NCBI RefSeq assembly: GCF_001039355.2
Contig: NW_019775391.1
Coordinates: 888,169 to 952,168 of the forward strand
DNA from: Lingula anatina
Taxonomy: Eukaryota; Brachiopoda; Lingulata; Lingulida; Lingulidae
Direction of reading: 5' to 3'
DNA length: 64,000 nucleotides
The notes below the pieces were generated by a model. That model was given only the letters and a program-made list of their open reading frames with translations, was not told the origin of the DNA and did no database searches. Position 1 is the first letter of the stretch, and each line of letters begins with the position of its first letter. This document shows, piece after piece, positions 11,343 to 21,837 of this stretch. Position numbers and translations under genes: made by a program.

Positions 11343-14300
11343 TCATCTGGGGGTACATGCTTTTTATATAGCTGGTAGGGTACAGAGTCGAGAGTTTCTC
11401 ATTGGTATTAACTCAATCGTGCAAAATCTGTGCAAGTTCACACAATAAAATACTTATTATCACCTTTTAACTTCTGCGGAATTAAACTATGATACAGAGT
11501 TCTTATTTTGAAATTTGACTACCTTTCCACGACAATCGCACGTGGGGTAAAACGGAATGCCTTTTTCAAGCGTAGTTTAAGTTATCAGAGATAAAATAGA
11601 AGCAAAATGCGCTAGCTGTAATTGATCATCTTGATTTAAAAGTAAATAAATATGTCCAAAGTTTAATTTATACTATTTGCCTTCTTATTTGGGGTGGGGG
11701 TGGGGTGTTACAGCAACATCTTCCAGTAACGCATATAGATATTGGTTATTATCCTTGACGTTTTTAGCCTATAGTGGGTGAAAGGTAAAACCAAGCAAAT
11801 AAGGCCAAGCTTACACAAAACAGGCATTAGAACCTGCAGCTGCCCAGGAAATGCTACATAAAATTTCACCACCTCGAGAATTTCTACTGTCAACAGAGTT
11901 ACAGCGGAAGCATGCAGTAGAAAGCCAAAAGAATAGAAGATAGCATTTTTCTATCGGGCAAATCTGTAGAAAACAACATCTACAGTGTACCTACGGATAG
12001 GTGACCCTTGTTTGAACAGAAATTATCTCTAATTAACTTGCATCCAATACAGGACATGTCTTTGGTAAAATAATTATCTGAAACTTGGACGAATAAATCG
12101 TTTTATTTGTCCAAGTCTGAAAGAAGGTAACCTTTTATATACCCAACAATGGTATCTACACGAAACACACTCGGAGACGCAAAGAGCCACGTTACATGTA
12201 CATATACCATACACTTAAACTACGTGTAATTGGTGAAGAGATGCTTGGTCCACGCAAAAAAAGGTTCTTGAGACCGCCTTGGTGGCTCTTTCATGGTATC
12301 TCAAGGCGGAAGCAGAAAACCGAAGTCTAGCAATGGAAACTCAACTATTGTTGCCAAATGTAATCTCCAAATCTGCAGGGTATTGCTATCACGCCGAGTA
12401 TCAGTTAAATCACCTGAGACATCTTGCGTGTGAGACTGCCACGTGAAAAAAGAACCCTTGAAAAGCTTCATTTGACTGTGTTTTTGGGACGCCAACTAAA
12501 GATGATTTCCAATATCCGATAATGAATTTAAAACACTTTGGGAAACCAAGTGAGCCCAACCTTGGATTGTAAATTCGCACAATGGTAGTGATAGAGCTGC
12601 TATCTAAGGCAGGATATCTCCCTCATCTAATAATTAAATAACGAAGGGAATCTGTTTTCGAGGCCGTCTCGGGATATTATTAACCTAAGTTTTAAACCAA
12701 ACGAACAAACATAGGGTTTCCATTCATAATACATACATACATACATAACAAATAAATAAAAATTCAGACAAATAACTGTATGAATAAACCCCAAAATGTT
12801 TACATATTTTGTTGATTTTGACAGCGGAAGGCCAAGGAAGAGGACATATCCTACAAGCGTCATATACTTAAAATATCAACATAACTCATGTCTTAATTTT
12901 TTAAATGTCAGAATATATGTAGCAGAGAGGTGCACACAGGTAGATTATTGCATAACAGATCTTTTTTAATTAAATATGGCGGGGTTAACGCTCTTCAAAC
13001 CTATTTTTTGGCATAAACGATATAAATTTACAATCTTTTGTCGTTTATCAAGCAACAATAGGTTGTCTCCTGTATGTTTTCTATGTTCCTAAGAAAACTA
13101 CCGAGAAGTGCAACAATTTTGGGACTAGATTATTCAACAGAAACAAAAAATGCAAGGTTTAGCCGAGTGGGTCCGTTTTTTGAGTGCAACCACCTTTGGA
13201 TAATAAAGACCGCCCAAGATAGATATGTTCGTAAATACATGTACCTAAAACGTTTCCATGGTAGAAGACTACATATTGGTTAATTGATTTAAAGATGTCG
13301 CTAGTGATATTCATTTAAGCAAAGCGCAGGTGCAGCAGACAGCGTTCTATAGAAAAGGTTTCCGAAGGGTGAGACAATTTAATCTCCTGAACCTCAAATC
13401 TGCCGCTCTCAGTAACCCGTAGAAGCCAGGATGCCACCACCCAACCCAGCCTTAAATTCTTTGCCCTTGCCTTGACTCCGATATCGAATGATTTCAGGGG
13501 AACTTGGGTCCGCCTTTTTATTTTAGGTAAAAGCGTCCGTTCAACTGTCATACGCTCTTGCTAAAAAGTGTAGGAATTTTTGAAAACTAGAGATATATTA
13601 TTTTTTCTCGCTTTCACCGTGACGGTTTTTGGAAAAAGATGTATATAAATAGGTTAATGTCTTACTTTGTGAACACTTTCTAATGAAGGTACGGAGTTCG
13701 AACAAATCCGGAAATGTCTGGAAACTGGGCCTATCATTTTACCAGCCCGTTTTATGGCGTTATAGAGAACTTCGGATGTCTGCTAATTTACAATGAAGGC
13801 ATATTTCAACAGCAAATAGATACTGATAACCATTTCCTCATATTAGAGCGGAAATCTAATAGTCTATGGCACAATAATCTTTTCTCATTCCAAGTCCGTC
13901 TATTCACCACCGCACTTATTGAAGCGCTTCAAAGAATTCTACATTCCGTGATCTAATTGCAGAACTAATGAACATGTCTTTGTGTTTATAGAAAACAAAT
14001 ATCGCAATAACCCTTCTTTGCCTCCATTTTTGTGACAGGATTTGATGTATACGTAAACGGCACAATTCCCATTGCATGAAACCGTTTAGACAGATGCGTG
14101 TGGATATGCTCTCGTGGATTGTGTTACGTGTCACATCTAACACACTATTGCTCGGAACGATTGTTTTCAGACTTGCGATGTTGTTTTATTTGATAAAAGG
14201 GATAGAATTAGTGTGCAGACGTTGCTGGTTTACAGATATCTATGATTATATTTGTCTGCTGATACCTTTTGTTTACATTGGGTTCTAGTTTATAGACATG

Positions 14301-15677
14301 TTTTTCAAGTTCTTGAGTACAGCTGAGCGACATAATTAGATTAATTGTGCCTTCTAAGAGATGACCTTAGCCTAGGGAAAAATAACGACAGACGGTTGGT
14401 GTTAAAAACTGATCAATTCACTATTACTCCCAAGTAAAAATCACTGAAGGGGTAAGTTGTTTCATTTTTTACAGTGACATTCAAGAACCACTGCCTATAG
14501 TGATAATAATAAATGTTGTTTTCTCAAAACAAAATTTCAACAATGACAGAAAATCGATTTTGGCATTGTGCGTAAGGTAAAAATATTGAAAATTATTAAA
14601 ATCCTTTTCAGAGTGTATATAACACAAATAGTTAACTATGGCTTTAAGATATGTGAGATAAGTGATCTTTCCAAACTATGTTTGCAGTGCTTTCCCTCTG
14701 GTTAAAAAAAAAAAGACAGGTTTTAAGAAAAAAAATTAAATTACTTCCAGTGACATTCATCAGAGCAGTTCTGAAAAGACGTGTTGCTTTAGCAAAAGTA
14801 AAAAAAACAACAACTCAATATCAGATCAGTTTTTCAATTCAATATTTAATCATGTATATGTAGACAATGTAGTATTTACAGATCCCCTAATATGTATATC
14901 CAAGCTAGCTATCCGAACCATTTTCTGTATATGATTCAGGTAATTTATATCCAACTAGATTTGCTGTAGATTCAGTGCTTCTTTCTCCGTGTCCTTTGAA
15001 TTCCTCTCTTAGTTCCTACAAAATAAAAAAATAAAAGCACTTTAGTCATTACATGCCTCTCTGTTGAAATATTTTGCTACACCCAAAATTGGCTAGAGAA
15101 AATGAAACACAGTATCTATTCATGTTGGTGTAAAGTAAGCTATATGGATTTTTTAAAATCTGTTATTTTTATAAATATTGCCATAGAGGTCTCTTTGACC
15201 TAAATAATGAAATCAAAATAAAGAATTTGTAATGAATGTATGACCACAGATATGAAAATTTAATTTCTTCTGAATCATTATTTATTGTTAAAATATAAAT
15301 TTAGTATCTGAACTTTCCAACAAATAACAGACTGCTGTACATTGCTGTATAATTGGGAAAGAATAATTAAAAACATAACCCAGTTTCTGAATTTTCCAAC
15401 AAATACAAAAAATTACTGTATTAAAAATTCATAAAGTATCTAAATTATCTTTCAATCAACAAACTAGTGTGTATGTGTACATGTGTACACACAAATTAAG
15501 TAAGTCTACAAGAACTTTACCTTACATTCTCTTGTACTTTTCAAAAGACAGAGGTATGTTTCAGCAAGATGATTCATAGCTCCATCCCCCTTACAGTACG
15601 TATTACTGGTTAACTGGTGTTGTCTGTACTGGTCCAACACATAGGAATATACTGGAGTGGTTCTTAGTTTGCTCTGG
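11343..15677. other. Intergenic stretch without a supported gene
   Basis: Only short unconnected reading frames occur here, none with recognisable domains or convincing splice structure. The longest (13315-13551 minus, 13714-13956 plus) look like chance. Notable small structures are a hairpin at 12084-12115 and a CATA tetranucleotide tract near 12730. Confidence 0.5.
12084..12115. repeat. Near-perfect 14-bp stem hairpin
   Basis: Left arm CTTGGACGAATAAA (12084-12097), 4-base loop, right arm TTTATTTGTCCAAG (12102-12115). Thirteen of 14 pairs are Watson-Crick and the remaining one is G:T on one strand. There is no coding context. It may be the remnant of a small inverted-repeat element. Confidence 0.7.
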
Positions 15678-15893
15678 GAATAATAATAATAATAATAATA
15701 ACAAGCCCACAGGCAGCAATCTCAGAGGGGGGGGGGGGATGTCATTTTCTGAAAAAGTGGACCTTTTAACGTAAAATCCTCAAGTACATAGATCAAATTT
15801 TAGATAAAATCAGAGTGGACCTTTTCCCAGCAAAAAAGGGTGGTTCTTTCAAACCCCCTGGCTACGGGCCTGAATAATAATAATAATAATAAT
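15678..15893. mobile_element. hAT-like MITE inserted in a (TAA)n tract
   Basis: TAA repeats flank the block on both sides (about 15678-15701 and 15873-15893). The block's ends are inverted repeats: the left starts CAAGCCCACAGGCAG and the right end in reverse complement starts CAGGCCCGTAGCCAG (11 of 15 identical). Both arms carry G- or C-runs. The flanking TAA repeats could contain an 8-bp target duplication such as TAATAATA. No coding capacity. A related end sits at 49862-49878. Confidence 0.6.
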
Positions 15894-16380
15894 TTATACA
15901 TAAAAGTATAAAATGAAAATTGGTATAATCTGGCATATGATCTGTTGATAAAATTAAACACAATAGAATAATTACAAAATTCATTTTTCTCATTAAAAAT
16001 AATTAAGCTTGTAAATGTTAATAATGTTACCGTCATTCATTTCCATAAACGTTAACAAGTATAAATGTAAATATTATTCATAAACTGAGATGACCGAGCT
16101 GCATTTTGGTCTATCACTGAAACAACAAGAAATACTTGAAACCACACTGGTTTGATTTTAGACTCTAGTTTTAGTAAAACCAAGGAAGGAGTTATAACTC
16201 CTTGGTAAAACTCAGTGCTTTCTCAGAAAGTTTATGTTTGCAATAGGTTAAGTATTCAATGTGCTGTATGATTTTTGAATACACTGTCATACTAATGATC
16301 TTCTTACTTTTGGTGTCATCAGCTTTAGTTCGTGGAGTAATCCTCGCAAAACGGAGAGAGTGCGAGCTCTCGTGGGAGCT

Positions 16381-16390
16381 GCCATTTTGC
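16381..16390. promoter_or_regulatory. YY1-like site in the IGBP1 5' region
   Basis: GCCATTTTGC reads GCAAAATGGC on the minus strand, close to the YY1 core AAnATGGCG. It lies 47 bases upstream of the IGBP1 ATG, where YY1 sites are common in animal housekeeping promoters. The assignment rests on motif likeness only. Confidence 0.4.
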
Positions 16391-16400
16391 AGTGTTCACT

Positions 16401-16410
16401 TCTCGCGAGA
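16401..16410. promoter_or_regulatory. TCTCGCGAGA palindromic promoter element
   Basis: Exact 10-bp palindrome TCTCGCGAGA, 27 bases upstream of the IGBP1 ATG. In vertebrates this CGCG element marks CpG-type housekeeping promoters and is bound by BANP. Its position at the 5' end of a housekeeping gene supports promoter or core-5' UTR function here. The surrounding 80 bases hold several CpGs in an otherwise CpG-poor region. Confidence 0.75.
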
Positions 16411-16437
16411 CTGGAATAGTGCACGAGAATTGTGAAA

Positions 16438-19400
16438 ATGGCACAAGCAGTGGACGAAAACACACATGGATCTCAGACAGAATCAGAACAGCGTCTTCCA
16501 GACGTCTTTGATGACATTTGGAAGTTATATGAATCTGTGGATAATACCCAAGAATCTAGTAGTTCCATGGTCATCCAAGTAAGACACCAAGATCTTAAAA
16601 GTACACCTGAATAATCAGACCACTTTCAACTTGCACTGTGAAAATCTTGACTTCTTTCTAAAAACTGAATTAATTGTAGATAAAATATCTATCAGTGTGA
16701 GACATGACCATATCCATGTACCTGTTTCTTCCATGTCTATTTGACAAGACATCATGTGTTTTATATTACCAGGGCAAGGTAAAGGAAGGCATTGGTTTAT
16801 GTGAAAAAGCTATACTGATGATTAACCAGCTCAGTCTCTTCAGTGAGAACGAGGAACTCCAAGAAGTTGCAACACAAGACATAAAGTAAGGAATTAAAAA
16901 AATCTGTTTTTTTGTATAGTGGATAAATCTATAAAACAGTCTGAATTTTAAAATCGATCAAAAATTGTTAACTACAGTTTCGTTGTTTTAGCCTTTGGTA
17001 GAGACAAAGTCAATAATAAGTCTTATGACATACATGTACTGTACATTGTACTGTACCATAAGGGTGTGAGCACAGCCTTTTTACAAAGATAAAAAAGATT
17101 TTTGGTGATCAAATCTTTCGGAATATCCATTTTAAATATTTTATGTTGTTAATATAATTCAAAGAAAACGTCATATCTTTATATGGGTAATGGGATGCAT
17201 TGTGAAAGGCAAGATGGAGACCTACAAATTATCCATGTGATGGTAAAGAATTAACATTTAGAACTAAAAGATTGGTTTATAATTGCAATTATTTCAGTCA
17301 TTTTGGATAGGGTAAACTATAGTTTGATGATGATTAAAAAATCGATGAAATTTTCAGTGACATTGGTTCATTGCATATAAATATACGTGTACCTTAAAGT
17401 GTAATTGATGTGGTCTTTCTTTCTCAACAGATATTTAGTAGTTCCAGCAATATTAGCCTACTTTACAAATCTTCAGACCAAAGGAGACAGACAAGAAATT
17501 GTGGCAAAGGCTCAGGTAAGGAAAATCTCAGCCAGGGAAAAAGTACCCCCCCCNNNNNNNNNNNNNNNNNNNNNNNNNNNNNNNNNNNNNNNNNNNNNNN
17601 NNNNNNNNNNNNNNNNNNNNNNNNNNNNNNNNNNNNNNNNNNNNNNNNNNNNNNNNNNNNNNNNNNNNNNNNNNNNNNNNNNNNNNNNNNNNNNNNNNNN
17701 NNNNNNNNNNNNNNNNNNNNNNNNNNNNNNNNNNNNNNNNNNNNNNNNNNNNNNNNNNNNNNNNNNNNNNNNNNNNNNNNNNNNNNNNNNNNNNNNNNNN
17801 NNNNNNNNNNNNNNNNNNNNNNNNNNNNNNNNNNNNNNNNNNNNNNNNNNNNNNNNNNNNNNNNNNNNNNNNNNNNNNNNNNNNNNNNNNNNNNNNNNNN
17901 NNNNNNNNNNNNNNNNNNNNNNNNNNNNNNNNNNNNNNNNNNNNNNNNNNNNNNNNNNNNNNNNNNNACCCCCCCCCCCCCCCCCCATGACTCTTCCATT
18001 TTCAATATCATTTTTAAGTGAATTTGTATTTTTTCTTTGAGCAATACCTCTTCTATTCAAATAAATTAGATTGGCAGTATTTGACTTTGTTAGCAATGTT
18101 TTGCATGAAACTTTATGCCATCCAAATATCATGAGAGCCAAGGTCATTGCTGGGGTGAACGTTTGCATTGGTCAAAAAGTTTGAACATTTAAAAATAAAG
18201 ATTAAAAAACTAGTTAGTAAATTTTCATACTTATTTATTTGAGTAGCAAAGACATTGGTTAAAGTCACCACACGACTTAATTTTGTTTAACATAATATTT
18301 TAGAGTTACAGGGTGGGGGGAATTGCTGCAAAAATACCTAACTATGTTTCTTCTGAAAATTTACAAGAATGTTTGAAGTCCACCCTTAATTCTGGAGTGA
18401 TCTCCCCCTCCCTCACCCCATAAGATTAAGAAGCCTTTTATATTTTTATGAACCTGTTATTATAATATGCTGATTGCTTCTAGTTGGCTGTATATTATTA
18501 AAATCTGTGAATGTTATGATTTGGCATAAACTTGTACTTGATATTTACCTTTTAATTCAACTTCAGACATATTATAAAGACTTTATGAGACTGTGCAAGT
18601 TATATGGGGTGACAGATGTAGATGTCTCGGACAAAGACAGAGAAGAAAACCAAGAAAACACAAGGCCTCAACATCCCCCAGGAGCTAGAGGGTAAGGATT
18701 TCATGGTGAAATATTCAATGTTAAAACTAATTATACAACAAGAGTGGCCTCATGTTTCCATAAGCATATTGGTCAGTGACTGAAATAATGTGTACAATAA
18801 TAATAATATTTAACTACAGATAGAGTGGCAGTTCCCTGCAGTATTTAGAATATTTTGGCTTCTGAATGTGCTTCATTTATATAAGAAACATTTATTTATT
18901 TTATAAGTCAAATAAAACATTCTGAAAAAAAAAAAAAAACAAAACAAAATAAAAAATAAAAACAATAGTTACATGTACTAGTTGTGCAATTTTCATGTTT
19001 TTTACATTCAGTATTCCACCAGACCTGATTGGCATGGCAAGGTCACGACAGAGTAAAATTGAAAGATTTAAAAAACAAAAAGCAACGGAAAGTAAACTGA
19101 AAGAATTATATGAAAAAGTAAAGGAGCCACACATTGATGATGAAGTCAAGGTAGTAATTTTTAAAAAGAAAGAAAATGATTTTTGAATATTTTAAAGTTG
19201 TATATTTGTAAAGATTTTTATATCAACAACAAAGTTTTTTTTCTTTTTTCAGAAAAAGTAAAGTAGCCTAGGTGTCTTTTCTGCACGGATCACGTCAAAG
19301 TCGCACAGATCACGTCAAAGTCAAACAGTTTTTATAATTATTATTGATCAGTATTTCTAGTTAATTGCATTAACATTTCCATGTCAATTATTTTTCTATA

Positions 19401-21124
19401 TAACTAAATATTTTTACATAATATCCATTCCAGAGGGAGTATTATACAACACTATTGAACAAATGGGTCAACTCAAGCTTGGATGAACTAGACAGTATAG
19501 AAAGTAACAGTTATATTTTAATATGGCATTTATAGTTAAGTAGATCCTGACTGAACTTGATTCCTTGTTTTATTGTGGTAATAGATATAAGCATTAGGAT
19601 GAAGTGTTTTTGAGGATTATTATTTATCATTTAAAAATGTAAATTTAGATAAACTTTGAATAAATTAGTTGTTCTGTCTCCAGCATAAATATAATCTGAA
19701 ATGTAAACAAGAAACCCAACTGTTAATTTTTTAACTGTCTGTCTTAATATGCTGTGCAGTTTCACATATTATAACACTTGTACAATGTGGTAGAAGTGCT
19801 TTTGAGTACTGTCAATAAATATAATCATTAGAGTATAACTTACAACTTGAAAGATGTGTTGTTAATTGAAGGCATCAAATATATTTTATTGCTTATATTT
19901 TCAGTGGAACTTACCCTCTTAGCAGGGAGATCTAAAATGGGAGGAAGAGAGGAATCGGGAGAAATGTCAAAGGAAACCAAAAAAACACAGCAAAAACAGG
20001 TAACGTAATGGTGTACTCTTAAAGACGTGACTTTGATAGAAAGATAAGGCAACCAAGATATCTAAGGCAAATTTTGTTTCTTTCAATTAAAGCTGCTTTT
20101 CTGGACATACAGAAGATATTAAAGTATATTTACTTAATAATTGCTATTTAAGTGTAAAATGAAATTCTGTTGTTCAAACAAAAGTTTGTTGTTTTGATAT
20201 AAGTTGGTGATAACTTCTGTCATTTTAGAATAATCAAATTGTCATTTCCCCCTCCTTTTTGGATAGTCTTTTAGGCCTTTTATCATCACAAAGAATGATC
20301 TGCAGAAAAAAGTGTTTGGTATGGGTTATCCAGGGGTCCCCACGTACACTCTAGATGAGTTTTATGAGCAGACATATAAGAATCTCCAACCAGAGCAGCA
20401 ATCAGGGTGAGGGTTTATCATTGTTTTGTTACCTCACTCTTACATTAATTATGTTTGGAAAGATTTTTTTCTTTGGTTGTGATTGCAGCGGGCAGTAGTA
20501 TTATGGTATACATTTTAGTTGGCCATTTATGTACATGTCATCTAAAAATGAATAAATTAAAAACCCAGCTTAGGTATGTTTATCTAACACTTTTTCCTTC
20601 TTGTGTGATTAAATGCGAATAAAATTTTATTTTATATTTTATATGTAAGGCCAAGCATGCAGGACATGGCTAATGATCCAGAGCTTGCTGCAACTGCAGA
20701 CGAACAAGCAGCTATTGAAAAAGAAAGGAAAGAAGAGATGGATGACCCTGAAGAATTAGCTAAAGCAAGAAACTGGGACGCTTGGAAAGATGGTATTTAC
20801 ATATTTATTATGAGAACGTCACTGTGCTAAATATGGATGGCATTAATTTAGCCAAGAATGTAGCTAATTTAGCCAAATCAAACATTTTTCACTACATCCA
20901 GGCTCCATGTAGTAGGAGATGATGAAGATAGCTGTATTACATTACATTAACTTAAATAATCTAATATTTTAATTTTTTTTTTTTATGTAATGGAATAGTC
21001 TTATATGTAATTGGAATACTCTTATATGTGATTATCATGGCTGTGTTTTAAAAGTTACCAAAATACATTTTAATATGTTTTAGACCACAGAAGAGGAGAA
21101 GGGAACACCACAAATATGGGTTAA
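16438..21124 (+). CDS. IGBP1: Immunoglobulin-binding protein 1 (alpha4/TAP42 family), 10 exons
   Basis: Exons: 16438-16578, 16773-16885, 17431-17515, 18567-18691, 19012-19150, 19434-19503, 19905-19999, 20267-20406, 20650-20792, 21084-21124. All junctions keep frame and give 363 residues (human about 339). Family hallmarks are the N-terminal helical repeat region with VVPA at exon 3, the basic helix SRQSKIERFKKQK (exon 5), REYYTTLLNKW (exon 6), PFIITKNDLQKKVFGMGYP (exon 8), and the C-terminal ARNWDAWKD...GNTTNMG end. Alpha4 proteins bind the catalytic subunits of PP2A, PP4 and PP6, protect them from degradation and act downstream of TOR. Exon 8 encodes the conserved GYPGVPT motif. The 414-base gap at 17554-17967 lies in intron 3; no residues seem to be missing there. 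The ATG has A at -3 and sits 27 bases after the TCTCGCGAGA element. Confidence 0.95.
17554..17967. other. Assembly gap (414 N) flanked by poly-C
   Basis: Unknown bases bounded by C-runs on both sides (about 17546-17553 and 17969-17986), in IGBP1 intron 3. The long frames that cross it are artefacts of the Ns. Confidence 1.
19283..19322. repeat. 20-bp tandem repeat with TCACGTCA cores
   Basis: Two adjacent copies of GCACRGATCACGTCAAAGTC in IGBP1 intron 5, differing at one base. Each contains TCACGTCA (TGACGTGA on the other strand), a bZIP/CRE-like core. Regulatory use is only a possibility. Confidence 0.75.
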
Positions 21125-21810
21125 TGCTCATCAGTAGAAGGTCTTCAGTATACAGAGAAAGGCAAACGATTCCAAAACCATTCTCAGACTACATTGAATA
21201 TATTCGCAGCAGCTGATTTTTCCATTGGCTTGTCTGGTGCTGAAAATTGCCGACTTGTATATTTGCCTTCGATGCCATAATTTTCGAAACAGAACTTTAT
21301 ACAGGCCATATTCAAAATTGACATTTTTAAGAAATCAAGATTCTCCTGATGTTGTTGCATGTCATTCTTTAACCATTCATGTTGAAGTTTATTTGCACCC
21401 GAGGCGATTTCTCAGAGTACAATCATTTAGTTGCACAAATTGAACTGATCTCTCTGATATTGCATATAGTATCATACCATCTAAATGTACCAAGTGAGCT
21501 TGTCTGGAGTTAGTCATTTCAGGGATGAGACCAGTCCTCACTGAAATAGTAGGAAAATTGGCTGGGGCCAGGGCACATGATTCAAAAGAATGATCCAAAT
21601 GACCCTGAAAAAGTCGAAATTCCGACAAAAGTCCGAAAAATGTCTCATCAGTGTTGATTGTATGTAAATGGCCTTTTCAGCACAAAATGATTGTAGACAA
21701 GTGATTTTTCTTTTCCTGTCATATTTAGTCAGCTTCGTGATGAAAAACCAACTAAGAAGTGACATTTCTTCTTATACATATTCAATAAATTGAACAATCA
21801 AAATGCTGTT
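21125..21810 (+). other. IGBP1: IGBP1 3' UTR (inferred)
   Basis: Non-coding sequence from the stop codon to just past the AATAAA at 21784-21789. The exact cleavage site cannot be read from the sequence. Confidence 0.6.
21784..21789 (+). terminator. IGBP1: Polyadenylation signal of IGBP1
   Basis: AATAAA, 660 bases after the stop codon. I did not see an earlier canonical hexamer in the UTR. It faces an opposed AATAAA of the FERM gene, 42 bases further on. Confidence 0.65.
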
Positions 21811-21831
21811 ATCATATACTTCATATTACAC

Positions 21832-21837
21832 TTTATT
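21832..21837 (-). terminator. Candidate polyadenylation signal of the FERM gene
   Basis: TTTATT on the plus strand, AATAAA on the minus strand. It would end a 3' UTR of about 2.7 kb that starts at 24572. It is the last canonical hexamer before the IGBP1 signal; nearer signals or cleavage sites cannot be excluded. Confidence 0.5.

Noticed and set aside
13315-13551. 78-codon minus-strand frame of balanced composition
   Set aside because: Not recognisable and lacks promoter, splice or neighbour support.
17405-18168. Long frames of about 200 codons crossing the N gap
   Set aside because: Artefacts of undefined bases; only 17431-17515 is a real exon. The frames across 32146-32647 are rejected for the same reason.
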